From Rhodoferax sp. (GTDB lineage Bacteria; Pseudomonadota; Gammaproteobacteria; Burkholderiales; Burkholderiaceae_C), in assembly GCF_012927445.1 (NCBI RefSeq), contig NZ_JABBPD010000007.1, forward strand, positions 496,001 through 560,000: a DNA stretch of 64,000 nucleotides, given 5' to 3'. Below the pieces are notes generated by a model. That model was given only the letters and a program-made list of their open reading frames with translations, made no database searches and was not told the origin of the DNA. Position 1 is the stretch's first letter. Each line of letters opens with the position of its first letter. The position numbers and the translations under genes were made by a program. Below, one piece after another: positions 46,730 through 55,327 of this stretch.

Positions 46730-46755
46730 AAGTCCTTGATTTTCAAGGACTTTTT
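46730..46755 (+). terminator. Terminator behind attR, probably the original tRNA-Arg terminator
   Basis: AGTCCTTGA and TCAAGGACT form a 9-bp perfect stem with a 3-base loop, then five T. The distance to the attR copy of the CCA end is nine bases. The intact tRNA at 20632 has no such terminator directly behind it, which fits separation by the island. Confidence 0.85.
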
Positions 46756-47199
46756 GCATTCTGCGTCGCTTGCTACAAAGGCGTATGTTTTATGAGCCGT
46801 CATATTGTCCGACGTGGTGGCATGGGGTGAGTGCGACTTGCCGTGCCTAAACACCTGCGCAAGCTTGCAGCGAGGCGCGAATTCTCACCGTCAACCGGAA
46901 CGCATGAGCTACATATTGCCAAGCCGGTTTCACCGGTGCTGCTGGCTGGCGTCGCCCCAAGTGCCTGGCTAGGTTCAGCCCTTGAATTGTTTTGATTCTT
47001 TTGCGACGCACCCCGCTCGCAGGTTTACAGCGAAAGTGGCAACCGACGTGGCAGGTGGACAAGATTGCAATATTGATCTCGCCGTGCCATGCGCACATCT
47101 TCCAGATCTGTCTCCGTCGACGTCAATGCCGCAATACGTGGCTAGAAAATAGTGGCGACGCTAACGTAGTCTCAAAGGTTGTACATCTGTGGAAAAGAA

Positions 47200-47219
47200 A
47201 ACCCCGCTGCAGCGGGGTT
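47200..47219 (-). terminator. Terminator of the PEP-CTERM gene
   Basis: AACCCCGCTG pairs with CAGCGGGGTT. On the minus strand it is followed by TTTTC, 25 bases after the stop codon. Confidence 0.75.
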
Positions 47220-47244
47220 CTGATTGACAGGATATTGGAACAAC

Positions 47245-48249
47245 TCAGTGCCTGCGTCTGCGCACTGAAAGCAGACCAAGCAAGCCAACACCGAGCAGCG
47301 CAAGCGAGTCAGGTTCTGGCACCCTGTTTGTTGGTGCGATCGTGCATTCGCTGCAAATCCACAACTGTTCATACCCAGCGTTATTGCCAAAATAACGCAC
47401 ATCCACCGACATGAAATAACCTGCATTCGCCCATGTCTGCAAATTATTATTCAGGTAAGAACTGAATACGGCATATTCAGCATTAGAGGTGCTCAGGTTG
47501 TCATTGACATAATAATCACCGGCACTACAGTCACTCGATTGCGCGGTACCAATTGCATAGGAGGCCCCGGTAACGCTATTCACGCAGTAATTCCCAACTG
47601 CGGGTACGTAGGACGCCAGAGATGGTGGCAAACTGCTGCAACCGCTCCCCAGACTGAACTGGACGCAATCCTGGCTCACTCCGGCCGCATTCGTGATGTT
47701 GACTTGGCCCCAGATGGAAATTGCCTGGTTAACAGCGCCACCTTGCTGATTGTTATCAAACAAGAAGACGAGGCCATGCCCGTTCAAATAAGTCACCAGG
47801 TCAGATAGCTTTACCTCCCACGATCCAGGCTTGTCACCGGTAAACGTATTGACTGGCTCATTCGCGCCACTCATGACAAATGAAGTGCTCGTAGCGCCGT
47901 TCGGGGTCTCAAAAGGGTTGTCCACACTGGAGCCGTTCGGAAACGGACTGGGCATGTTGTTCACTTGAGGGTTAACGACGCCGCTCAGGACAATAGCCTG
48001 GTCGTAAATCTGACCTGGAGAGGATTGCACCGGGTAGGGGCCGCTCGGCAGGCATCGTGCATCTCCGGCGGCGGAACACTGCTGGTTCAAATCCAGGGAC
48101 TGAATTTGAAAGCCGTTATAGGTGGTCGTTGTTAGCGTGTTGATTGGCGCTAACTGCAAGACGGTGGCTTGGACCATGCCCGTACTCAATGCTGCGGACA
48201 CCATAATTAGTGCGGCTTTAAATATCTTGAAATTTGATCTCTTGAACAT
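47245..48249 (-). CDS. PEP-CTERM sorted exported protein
   Basis: The 334-residue protein has a signal peptide (MFKRSNFKIFKAALIMVSAA and following), a Thr/Asn/Ser-rich body with several Cys, and a C-terminal tripartite tail: VPEP, then the helix SLALLGVGLLGLLSV, then RRRRH. This is the PEP-CTERM signal that is cut and sorted by an exosortase. Such proteins are often surface or exopolysaccharide-associated. I see no exosortase in the window. The ATG at 48249 follows GGAG. It lies between the island attR and a tRNA-like fragment. Confidence 0.9.
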   Translation of the reverse strand: MFKRSNFKIFKAALIMVSAALSTGMVQATVLQLAPINTLTTTTYNGFQIQSLDLNQQCSAAGDARCLPSGPYPVQSSPGQIYDQAIVLSGVVNPQVNNMPSPFPNGSSVDNPFETPNGATSTSFVMSGANEPVNTFTGDKPGSWEVKLSDLVTYLNGHGLVFLFDNNQQGGAVNQAISIWGQVNITNAAGVSQDCVQFSLGSGCSSLPPSLASYVPAVGNYCVNSVTGASYAIGTAQSSDCSAGDYYVNDNLSTSNAEYAVFSSYLNNNLQTWANAGYFMSVDVRYFGNNAGYEQLWICSECTIAPTNRVPEPDSLALLGVGLLGLLSVRRRRH

Positions 48250-48607
48250 GACAGGCTCCAAGTTAACTGTAGACAGCCTGAAGTGCAAGATTGAGGCCAA
48301 CATACTCAGCCTGTTGATTCATATAGCATTTGTTACTGATTTAACGATAGGTCCATGCGTCTCTGTAAAAAAATCCGACAGTTTTTGGGCTAATGTAAAT
48401 AAATGCCGGAAGTATTTCATTCGCCGGATCTGCAGCGACTGAACGGGGGCGGTCCGATCATGAGCAAAGTCAGCGAGGTTCATGTCCACGAGTACCAGAG
48501 ACACTCTGCTAATCCAACCGGGTGGAAGCCTGTTAGCAACTGTCAATGACTAGCACGCGCTCAAAACGAGGGCTTCAACTTTAGGTGATGTACAGGGGAA
48601 AGAGCAC

Positions 48608-48628
48608 TGGGTTCAATCCCCGCCAGCC
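48608..48628 (+). repeat. tRNA 3'-end-like fragment
   Basis: TGGGTTCAATCCCCGCCAGCC differs by one base from the T-arm and acceptor part of tRNA-Arg at 20681. The bases before it do not form a tRNA. It may be a remnant of an earlier attachment site or of a decayed tRNA. Confidence 0.6.
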
Positions 48629-48683
48629 AGCAGCTTTTGGCCCCCCGTCATTTGTGAAGCTGATGTTCCAAGCCTGCTAAATT

Positions 48684-48719
48684 GACAGGCAGCACGGCAA
48701 GGTGTTGCCTGTCTTTTTT
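48684..48719 (+). terminator. Terminator behind the tRNA-like fragment
   Basis: GACAGGCA and TGCCTGTC form an 8-bp stem with a 14-base loop, followed by a T run. It ends transcription on the plus strand, possibly for a tRNA that has decayed. Confidence 0.7.
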
Positions 48720-48801
48720 GACTGGCCGATGCCAGTCCTTCACTATCCTCCGGCATCTGACGACGATTCAGGCCCTCTTCAACCATCTGCACCAGCTCGG
48801 C

Positions 48802-49725
48802 TTAAACCTCTTTCAGACCCAGGGCTAATTCGTAGAGGGCATTGCGGGGTTCGCCGGTGATATCGGCGGCCAGCTTGACGGCAGTTTTGAGTGGCAGCTG
48901 CTCTAGCAGCAGCTTTAGAACGCGGGTGTCTGGCCCGCTGTGTGCTTCTGTCGGCGCCGGGTGCAGCACCAAGACAAATTCGCCGCGCAGGCGGTTGGCG
49001 TCCTGGCTCAACCAGGCCGGAAAACCTTCTGCGCTCAGGGTGGTGATTTCCTCGAATTGTTTGGTCAACTCGCGCCCAATGGTGAGGGCGCGGGTTCCCA
49101 GCGCGGCCAGTGCGCTGGCCAGTGCTTCAATCCGGTGCGGCGCCTCCAGCAGGACCACGGCACGCGCCTCGCCACGCAGGGCCTCCACCGCCGTCGCACG
49201 CTCGGTGGCTTTGGAGGACAAGAAGCCGACAAAGACAAAGGCGCCATGCTGCGCGCCGTCATCTGCGATGCCGGCCACACTCAAGGCGGCGGTCACGCTG
49301 CTGGCACCCGGCAGCGGCACCACCGGCAAGCTCGCCAAGCGCACGGCAGCCACCAGCCGCGCTCCAGGGTCGCTGATGGCGGGGGTGCCGGCGTCGCTGG
49401 CGTAGGCTACCCGCTGGCCTTGGCGCAGGCGGTCAATCACGGTCTGCGCTGCTTCGGCCTCGTTATGTTGGTGCACGGCGAGCAGTTGGGCGCTGGACTT
49501 GTCAATGCCATAGGCGCGCAACAGGGCCTGGGTGTGACGCGTGTCCTCGCAGGCGATCGTGTCGGCCAAGCCCAGCACATGCAGGGCCCGCAGCGTGATG
49601 TCGGCCAGGTTGCCAATGGGTGTGGCCACCACGTAGAGTGCGCCGGGCGGATAATTCTGATGACCCGCCGCTTCAAACGCGGCACGTAAGGCAGATGAAT
49701 AGGCTGAGGCAAAAGTAGAAGTCAA
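48802..49725 (-). CDS. rsmI: 16S rRNA C1402 2'-O-methyltransferase
   Basis: RsmI methylates the ribose of C1402 in 16S rRNA, fine-tuning decoding. The 307-residue protein has the tetrapyrrole-methylase-like fold with VVATPIGNLADITLRAL, ACEDTRHT, VAYASDAGTPAISDPG and LPGASSVTAAL. The start is a TTG at 49725 with GAGGAAA upstream. Its start codon shares one base with that of the divergent yraN gene, so the 5' ends are tightly packed. Confidence 0.95.
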   Translation of the reverse strand: MTSTFASAYSSALRAAFEAAGHQNYPPGALYVVATPIGNLADITLRALHVLGLADTIACEDTRHTQALLRAYGIDKSSAQLLAVHQHNEAEAAQTVIDRLRQGQRVAYASDAGTPAISDPGARLVAAVRLASLPVVPLPGASSVTAALSVAGIADDGAQHGAFVFVGFLSSKATERATAVEALRGEARAVVLLEAPHRIEALASALAALGTRALTIGRELTKQFEEITTLSAEGFPAWLSQDANRLRGEFVLVLHPAPTEAHSGPDTRVLKLLLEQLPLKTAVKLAADITGEPRNALYELALGLKEV

Positions 49726-50111
49726 TGGTATTTCCTCAAATCAAGGCCAAGGTCGGCACGACCAAACAGGTAGGCGATGCAGCCGAAGATGCTGCGCTGC
49801 ATTATTTGCAGCAGTCCGGTCTGCGCCTTGTGGAGCGCAATTATCGGACGCCCGGGCGCGGCGGTGGCGAAATTGACCTGATCATGTGCGCGCCTGACGG
49901 CACTTGCGTTTTTGTCGAGGTGCGGCAACGCAAGAGCGCCAGCCATGGCGGGGCGGCCGCCAGTGTCAATCACCCGAAGCAGCGCCGCATTATTTTTGCG
50001 GCGCGGCATTACCTGATGCGGTTGCGCGAACCACCCCCCTGTCGCTTTGATGTGGTGCTGCTGGAGTCGGGTGGCATCGAGTGGCTGCAGGCGGCGTTTG
50101 ACGCGTCCTGA
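49725..50111 (+). CDS. yraN: YraN family (UPF0102) endonuclease-like protein
   Basis: The 128-residue protein has the nuclease-like core GRGGGEIDLIMCAPDGTCVFVEVRQRKS, resembling Holliday-junction resolvases. Function in vivo is not settled. The order rsmI, yraN, diaA/gmhA, dolP matches the E. coli yraL-yraN-diaA-yraP region, except that lpoA is absent between rsmI and yraN. A start slightly downstream of 49725 is possible. Confidence 0.93.
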   Translation: MVFPQIKAKVGTTKQVGDAAEDAALHYLQQSGLRLVERNYRTPGRGGGEIDLIMCAPDGTCVFVEVRQRKSASHGGAAASVNHPKQRRIIFAARHYLMRLREPPPCRFDVVLLESGGIEWLQAAFDAS

Positions 50112-50159
50112 GCGGGCAGCCTACAGTTTGATACATCTGACGCAGGTATCATCGGCCCC

Positions 50160-50753
50160 ATGCTAGAGCAACGAATTCAACAACACTTTATTGACAGCGC
50201 CGATCTGAAATACCAGTCCGCGCAATCCCTAAGCAAACCCATTGCGGCCGCCGTACAGGCCATGCTGACCTGCGTCACCAGCGGTGGCAAAGTGCTGGCC
50301 TGCGGTAACGGTGGTTCCGCCGCTGACGCGCAGCACTTTTCTGCCGAATTTGTGGGGCGCTATGAACGGGAGCGGCCGGAGTTGGCGGCCATTTCGCTCA
50401 CCACCGACAGTTCCATCATCACGGCCATTGCCAACGACTACGATTTCAACGCCATTTTTTCACGCCAGGTGCGTGCCCTCGGGCAACCCGGCGACGTGTT
50501 GCTGGCCATTTCGACCAGTGGCAATTCCGGCAATGTGCTGGCCGCGATTGAGGCCGCCCACGAACGCGAAATGGTGGTTGTGGGCCTGACCGGGCGCGGT
50601 GGCGGCAAGATGACCCATGCCCTGCGCGATACGGATGTGCACATTTGTGTGCCCCATGAGCGAACTGCCCGCATTCAGGAGGTCCATATTCTGGCGCTGC
50701 ACTGTATTTGCGATGCCGTGGACGCTCAGTTACTTGGAGATCAGGAAATATGA
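50160..50753 (+). CDS. diaA: SIS-domain protein, DiaA/GmhA type
   Basis: The 197-residue SIS protein has [24 protein letters not shown] and [16 protein letters not shown], the phosphosugar-binding hallmarks. Sequence alone does not separate DiaA (binds DnaA, initiation timing) from GmhA (sedoheptulose-7-phosphate isomerase), and I name it from its place between yraN and dolP. It overlaps the next gene by four bases. Confidence 0.88.
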   Translation: MLEQRIQQHFIDSADLKYQSAQSLSKPIAAAVQAMLTCVTSGGKVLACGNGGSAADAQHFSAEFVGRYERERPELAAISLTTDSSIITAIANDYDFNAIFSRQVRALGQPGDVLLAISTSGNSGNVLAAIEAAHEREMVVVGLTGRGGGKMTHALRDTDVHICVPHERTARIQEVHILALHCICDAVDAQLLGDQEI

Positions 50754-51388
50754 AATTTGCAACTCGAAAACTCGTGACGGTATTGGCTCTGACCGCCTGT
50801 CTCGGTGGCAGCCTCGTTGCTTGTGCGCCGATCATCGTCGGTGGCGCCGTGATGGGTTCGCTGATAGCAACCGACCGCCGGACCCCGGGCACCCAGATTG
50901 AAGACGAAGGGATTGAGCTGCACGCTGCCAGCGGCGTGCGCGCCAATCTGGGCGATCGCGTTCACGTCAACGTCACCAGTTACAACCGCCAGGTGCTGTT
51001 GACGGGTGAAGTGCCGAGTGCCCAGGACAAGCAGTTGGTGGAGCAGGTGGTCACCAAGGTTGAAAACGTACGCGCCGTCGTCAACGAGCTCAAAATTCTG
51101 GGCAACGCCACGCTGACCCAGCGCGCGTCGGATGCGCTGGTGACCGGCCGGGTCAAGGCCTCGATGGTGGATGCCAAAGATTTGTATGCCAATTCTTTTA
51201 AAGTCGTGACCGAGAGCGGCACCACCTATTTGATGGGTCGGGTGACCCAGCGCGAAGCGAACCGGGCAACCGATATTGCACGCGGCACCGACGGTGTCCA
51301 GAAAGTGGTTCGTGTGCTGGAACTCATCAGCGAAGATGAGTTGGCGAACATGCTGCCCAAACCGGATCCCGTCGAAACTAAAAAATAA
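50750..51388 (+). CDS. dolP: BON-domain outer-membrane lipoprotein, DolP-like
   Basis: The 212-residue protein has a lipoprotein signal ([10 protein letters not shown], Cys at the cleavage site) and two BON domains, at about 55-125 ([18 protein letters not shown]) and 130-205 ([20 protein letters not shown]). DolP/YraP supports outer-membrane integrity near the Bam machinery in enteric bacteria. The ATGA overlap with the diaA gene shows coupling. Confidence 0.92.
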   Translation: MKFATRKLVTVLALTACLGGSLVACAPIIVGGAVMGSLIATDRRTPGTQIEDEGIELHAASGVRANLGDRVHVNVTSYNRQVLLTGEVPSAQDKQLVEQVVTKVENVRAVVNELKILGNATLTQRASDALVTGRVKASMVDAKDLYANSFKVVTESGTTYLMGRVTQREANRATDIARGTDGVQKVVRVLELISEDELANMLPKPDPVETKK

Positions 51389-51483
51389 TCACGGTACCTG
51401 GCAATTTTCCGCCGGGCCGTCCGCCGGAAAATCAGCCCGTTGGGGGGCAGCGCCATACCGGCGGCTGCCCATCCTGGGGCGGA

Positions 51484-52422
51484 TTACCTTAGCCGCTTGA
51501 TCAGGCTGGAGGTATCCCAGCGCTGACCACCCATGTGCTGCACATCGGCATAAAACTGGTCCACCAGCGCGGTGACCGGCAGGCGCGCCCCGTTGCGCTT
51601 GGCTTCGTCCAGTACCAGTCCGAGGTCTTTGCGCATCCAGTCCACCGCAAAGCCGAAATCAAATTTGTCGGCCACCATGGTTTTACCGCGGTTGTCGAGC
51701 TGCCAGCTCTGCGCCGCGCCCTTGCCAATCACCTCCAGCACCTGGTTCATGTCGAGCCCGGCTTGCTGGCCAAAGGCAATCGCTTCGCTCAGGCCCTGCA
51801 CCAGCCCGGCAATGCAAATCTGGTTCACCATCTTGGCCAATTGGCCGGCACCGCTCTCGCCGACCCGGGTGAAGGCTTTGGAGAACGCCATGCCGACGGG
51901 CTGCGCGGCATCGAACGCGGCCTGGTCGCCGCCGCACATCACGGTCAGCTGGCCGTTTTGTGCCCCGGCCTGGCCGCCCGACACCGGTGCGTCGACAAAG
52001 CGCAGGCCCAGGTTTTTAGCGGCGGTGTACAGCTCGCGGGCTACGCTGGCGGAGGCGGTGGTGTGGTCCACAAACACGGCACCCGGCTGCATGCCGGCAA
52101 AGGCGCCATCCGCGCCCAAGGTGACACTGCGCAAATCGTCGTCGTTGCCGACACAGCAAAAAATGAGGTCGGCCTGTTGCGCCGCGAGTCTCGGTGTTTC
52201 TGCATGTTTTGGGCTGTTAGCGCCCGCAAACTCTGCGCACCATGCTATTGATTTGGAAGCGGTTCGGTTGTACACCGTGACTTGGTGGCCGGCCCGCGCC
52301 AAGTGCCCGGCCATGGGGTAGCCCATCACACCCAGGCCCAGAAAGGCAACGTGACGGGCTGGCGTGGCTTCGTAAGTTTTGTTGGCAATATTTGTCATGG
52401 TGATGGTGAGTGGGTTGTTCAA
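51484..52422 (-). CDS. Beta-hydroxyacid dehydrogenase (3-hydroxyisobutyrate/tartronate-semialdehyde reductase family)
   Basis: The 312-residue enzyme has an N-terminal NAD(P)-binding fold (GLGVMGYPMAGHL, about 29-41), the substrate motif DAPVSGGQAGAQNG and the helical domain with GAGQLAKMVNQI that carries the catalytic Lys. The substrate is not decided by sequence. The start is TTG at 52422 overlapping pilU, or ATG at 52398. A 54-bp repeat copy lies in frame at residues 55-72, between the first strand region and the next helix. Confidence 0.9.
   Translation of the reverse strand: MNNPLTITMTNIANKTYEATPARHVAFLGLGVMGYPMAGHLARAGHQVTVYNRTASKSIAWCAEFAGANSPKHAETPRLAAQQADLIFCCVGNDDDLRSVTLGADGAFAGMQPGAVFVDHTTASASVARELYTAAKNLGLRFVDAPVSGGQAGAQNGQLTVMCGGDQAAFDAAQPVGMAFSKAFTRVGESGAGQLAKMVNQICIAGLVQGLSEAIAFGQQAGLDMNQVLEVIGKGAAQSWQLDNRGKTMVADKFDFGFAVDWMRKDLGLVLDEAKRNGARLPVTALVDQFYADVQHMGGQRWDTSSLIKRLR
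52206..52259 (+). repeat. 54-bp dispersed repeat, copy 6 (intragenic)
   Basis: The length is 54 and the pattern GGCTGTTAGCGCCC and CTATTGATTTGGAAGC match the family with more divergence. It lies inside the dehydrogenase gene, read as SKSIAWCAEFAGANSPK in the protein. The reading frame is kept. Confidence 0.65.
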
Positions 52423-53555
52423 ACGATGGCGAAATTTTCGGTGCCGGCGCTCAGGTCTTGCGCCCGGCCGCGCTGGCTGTTGAGTTTGATCTGCAGGCGC
52501 AGATCGTTGACCGAATCGGCGTTGCGCAGGGCGTCTTCATAGGTGATCAGGTTGGCCTCAAACGCGTCAAACAGGGCCTGGTCAAAGGTCTGCATGCCCA
52601 GGTTGCGGCTTTTCTTCATGACCTCCTTGATCTCGGAGACTTCACCCTTGAAAATCATGTCGGTAATCAGGGGCGTGTTGAGCATGATCTCGACCACCGC
52701 GGTGCGGCCTTTGCCGTCCTGTTTCGGGATTAGGCGCTGTGACACCATGCCTTTGAGGTTGAGCGACAAGTCCATCAGCAACTGCGAGCGCCGTTCTTCG
52801 GGAAAGAAGTTGATGATGCGGTCCAGCGCCTGGTTGGCGTTGTTGGCGTGCAGGGTGGCCAGGCACAAATGGCCGGTTTCCGAGAAGGCGACCGCGTGTT
52901 CCATGGTTTCACGGTCACGAATCTCGCCCATCAGAATCACGTCGGGCGCCTGGCGCAGGGTGTTTTTCAGGGCCGCACCCCAGCTGTCGGTGTCTTGCCC
53001 GACTTCACGCTGCGTCACCACACAGTTTTTATGCGGGTGCACAAACTCGATCGGATCTTCAATCGTGATGATGTGGCCGTACGAATTTTCGTTGCGCCAG
53101 TCCACCATCGCCGCCAGCGTGGTCGATTTGCCGGAGCCGGTGGCACCGACCAGAATGCACAGGCCGCGCTTGGCCAGTGCCACATCCTTGAGCACCTGCG
53201 GCACGCCCAGGCCATCAATGGTCGGCACGCTCAGCGGAATGACCCGCAACACCATGCCGACTTTGCCCTGCTGGATAAAGGCGTTAACGCGAAAGCGTCC
53301 GATGCCGGGTGGCGCGATGGCAAAGTTGCATTCTTTGGTGCGCTCAAACTCGGCCACCTGCCGGTCGTTCATGACCGAGCGCGCCAGCGACAGGGTATGG
53401 GCGGCGGTGAGCGGCTGGGGCGAAACCTTGGTGATCTTGCCATCCACCTTGACGGCGGGCGGAAAATCGGCCGTGATGAACAAATCGCTGCCGTTGCGAC
53501 TGCTCATCAGTTTGAGCAGGTCATTGACGAATTTACTGGCTTGATCACGTTCCAT
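52419..53555 (-). CDS. pilU: Type IV pilus retraction ATPase PilU
   Basis: The 378-residue ATPase has Walker A GATGSGKST, Asp box/Walker B in VILMGEIRDRETME and the LCLATLHANN segment of the secretion-ATPase family. The C-terminus NLGMQTFDQALFDAF is usual for PilU. PilU works with PilT in pilus retraction. It is separated from pilT by a cyclic-nucleotide-binding gene. Confidence 0.93.
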   Translation of the reverse strand: MERDQASKFVNDLLKLMSSRNGSDLFITADFPPAVKVDGKITKVSPQPLTAAHTLSLARSVMNDRQVAEFERTKECNFAIAPPGIGRFRVNAFIQQGKVGMVLRVIPLSVPTIDGLGVPQVLKDVALAKRGLCILVGATGSGKSTTLAAMVDWRNENSYGHIITIEDPIEFVHPHKNCVVTQREVGQDTDSWGAALKNTLRQAPDVILMGEIRDRETMEHAVAFSETGHLCLATLHANNANQALDRIINFFPEERRSQLLMDLSLNLKGMVSQRLIPKQDGKGRTAVVEIMLNTPLITDMIFKGEVSEIKEVMKKSRNLGMQTFDQALFDAFEANLITYEDALRNADSVNDLRLQIKLNSQRGRAQDLSAGTENFAIV

Positions 53556-53576
53556 GGGGTGTTCTGCTTTCGGAAA

Positions 53577-54206
53577 TCATTTGTTGTCGCTGAGCCGGGC
53601 GCTGACGACGCGCAGCCGCAGCGATAATTTGCGGGCCAGCAGGGCAATGAGGTTGGCGGCCAGCGCCGGGTCGGCGCTCAGCATTTCATCCATGGCGTCA
53701 GCACTGAGCACAGCGATGTCGCACGTGCCCAGCGTGGTGCAAGCTGAAAACCGCATGCCGCTGTCGAGCAATGACATTTCACCCAGAATCTCGCCGGGGG
53801 TGGCTTCGGCCAGGCGCAGACGCTCGCCCCACGGCTGGACGCGATCAACGGCAATGCTGCCACTCAGCACTACCACCATGAAATTGCCGTACTCATTCTG
53901 CCGAATGATGTCACGGTCGGCCGCTACCGTGGCGAAGGCAAAGAAACGTTCCAGCCGTCCAATCGCGTCCTGGTCCAGCAAGTGCATGTACTTGTCTTTG
54001 GCCCACAGGCCCTGCAGCAGTTTGGTGCCACGGCTGGGGCTCAATCGGGTGGCCCCGACCTCGACGGCACGCGCCTCCCAAGGCACCAGCAAGTTGGCGT
54101 CCAGGCCGAGCCCGGCAAAAGCCGTGGTGAACAGCATGGAGTCGGGTTGATCGTCCCTGGACTCGATCTTGTTTTTTTTAAGGAGGAATCCGAAGAGTCC
54201 TTTCAT
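53577..54206 (-). CDS. Cyclic nucleotide-binding protein between pilT and pilU
   Basis: The 209-residue protein has a cyclic-nucleotide-binding beta-roll at about 85-175: DIIRQNEYGNFMVVVLSGSI, then LGEMSLLDSGMRFSA. There is no obvious DNA-binding helix-turn-helix, so it is not a full Crp-type regulator. I choose the ATG at 54206 because GGAG precedes it; a TTG at 54218 adds four residues. Its position suggests it senses a nucleotide to adjust pilus retraction. Confidence 0.88.
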   Translation of the reverse strand: MKGLFGFLLKKNKIESRDDQPDSMLFTTAFAGLGLDANLLVPWEARAVEVGATRLSPSRGTKLLQGLWAKDKYMHLLDQDAIGRLERFFAFATVAADRDIIRQNEYGNFMVVVLSGSIAVDRVQPWGERLRLAEATPGEILGEMSLLDSGMRFSACTTLGTCDIAVLSADAMDEMLSADPALAANLIALLARKLSLRLRVVSARLSDNK

Positions 54207-54247
54207 GGCGCGCTCCAAAAGGTTGGCGGGGGTCTGCCGGCTGGGTG

Positions 54248-55291
54248 TTAGCCGGGAAAGTTCTCGGGAATCTTGGCTTTAGAGCGAGCTTCGGTCGGGC
54301 TGATGATATTGCGTTTGACCAGATCGGACAGGTTCTGGTCCAGCGTTTGCATGCCGACGCTGTTGCCGGTCTGGATGCTGGAGTACATCTGGGCTACTTT
54401 GGCTTCGCGGATCAGGTTGCGGATGGCGCTGGTGCCGAGCATGATTTCGTGCGCCGCTACCCGGCCCTGGCCGTCCTTGGTTTTGCACAGGGTCTGCGAG
54501 ATCACCGCCTGCAAGGACTCGGACAGCATGGCGCGGATCATCTCTTTTTCTTCACCCGGAAACACGTCAATGATCCGGTCAATGGTCTTGGCCGCGCTCG
54601 ACGTGTGCAGCGTGCCGAACACCAGATGCCCGGTTTCGGCCGCCGTCATGGCCAGGCGGATGGTTTCCAGGTCGCGCATTTCGCCGACCAGAATGGCGTC
54701 CGGATCTTCCCGCAGCGCCGAGCGCAGGGCGGCGGCAAAGCTCAGCGTGTGGGGCCCGACCTCGCGCTGGCTGACCAGGCATTTTTTCGACTCATGCACA
54801 AACTCGATCGGGTCTTCCACGGTCAGGATGTGGCCAAATTCGGTCTCGTTGAGGTAGTTGACCATGGCGGCCAGCGTGGTGGACTTGCCCGAACCGGTGG
54901 GGCCGGTCACCAGCACCATGCCGCGTGGCTTCAGGGCCAGGTCGGAGAAAATCTTGGGTGCGTTCAGCTGCTCCAGCGTCAGGATTTTGCTGGGAATGGT
55001 CCGGAACACGGCGCCAGCGCCCCGCTGCTGGTTGAAGGCATTGACCCGAAAGCGCGCCAAGCCGTCAATCTCAAACGAAAAGTCGATCTCCAGGAACTCC
55101 TCGTAGGTTTTTCGCTGGGTGTCGTTCATGATGTCGTACACCATGGCGTGCACCATCTTGTGGTCCAGCGGCTCGACGTTGATGCGCCGGACATCGCCAT
55201 GCACGCGAATCATGGGCGGCAGGCCGGCCGAAAGGTGCAGGTCGGAGGCTTTGTTCTTGACGCTGAAGGCCAGTAGTTGGGTAATGTCCAC
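54248..55291 (-). CDS. pilT: Type IV pilus retraction ATPase PilT
   Basis: The 347-residue ATPase has Walker A GPTGSGKSTT, the VEDPIEFVH segment, GEMRDLETIRLA and the LVFGTLHTSSA box. The end LSDLVKRNIISPTEARSKAK is typical of PilT. It drives retraction of type IV pili. It is first in the pilT, CNBD, pilU, dehydrogenase order on the minus strand. Confidence 0.96.
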   Translation of the reverse strand: MDITQLLAFSVKNKASDLHLSAGLPPMIRVHGDVRRINVEPLDHKMVHAMVYDIMNDTQRKTYEEFLEIDFSFEIDGLARFRVNAFNQQRGAGAVFRTIPSKILTLEQLNAPKIFSDLALKPRGMVLVTGPTGSGKSTTLAAMVNYLNETEFGHILTVEDPIEFVHESKKCLVSQREVGPHTLSFAAALRSALREDPDAILVGEMRDLETIRLAMTAAETGHLVFGTLHTSSAAKTIDRIIDVFPGEEKEMIRAMLSESLQAVISQTLCKTKDGQGRVAAHEIMLGTSAIRNLIREAKVAQMYSSIQTGNSVGMQTLDQNLSDLVKRNIISPTEARSKAKIPENFPG

Positions 55292-55327
55292 GAAGTGCCT
55301 TGTCCTTTGTTACGCTTGGCTGTAATT

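Larger units (their letters stand above)
46529..47199. other. Gene-free stretch across the island edge
   Basis: Apart from the repeat motifs, attR and the terminator described separately, I see no coding gene here. The open frames present lack a good start and look random. Confidence 0.5.
48250..48801. other. Gene-free stretch before rsmI
   Basis: No supported gene is present. The stretch holds a tRNA-like fragment (48608-48628) and a terminator (48684-48719). It ends at the rsmI stop codon. Confidence 0.5.

Noticed and set aside
48608..48628. A second complete tRNA gene
   Set aside because: Only the T-arm and part of the acceptor match; no D-arm or anticodon arm can be drawn upstream.
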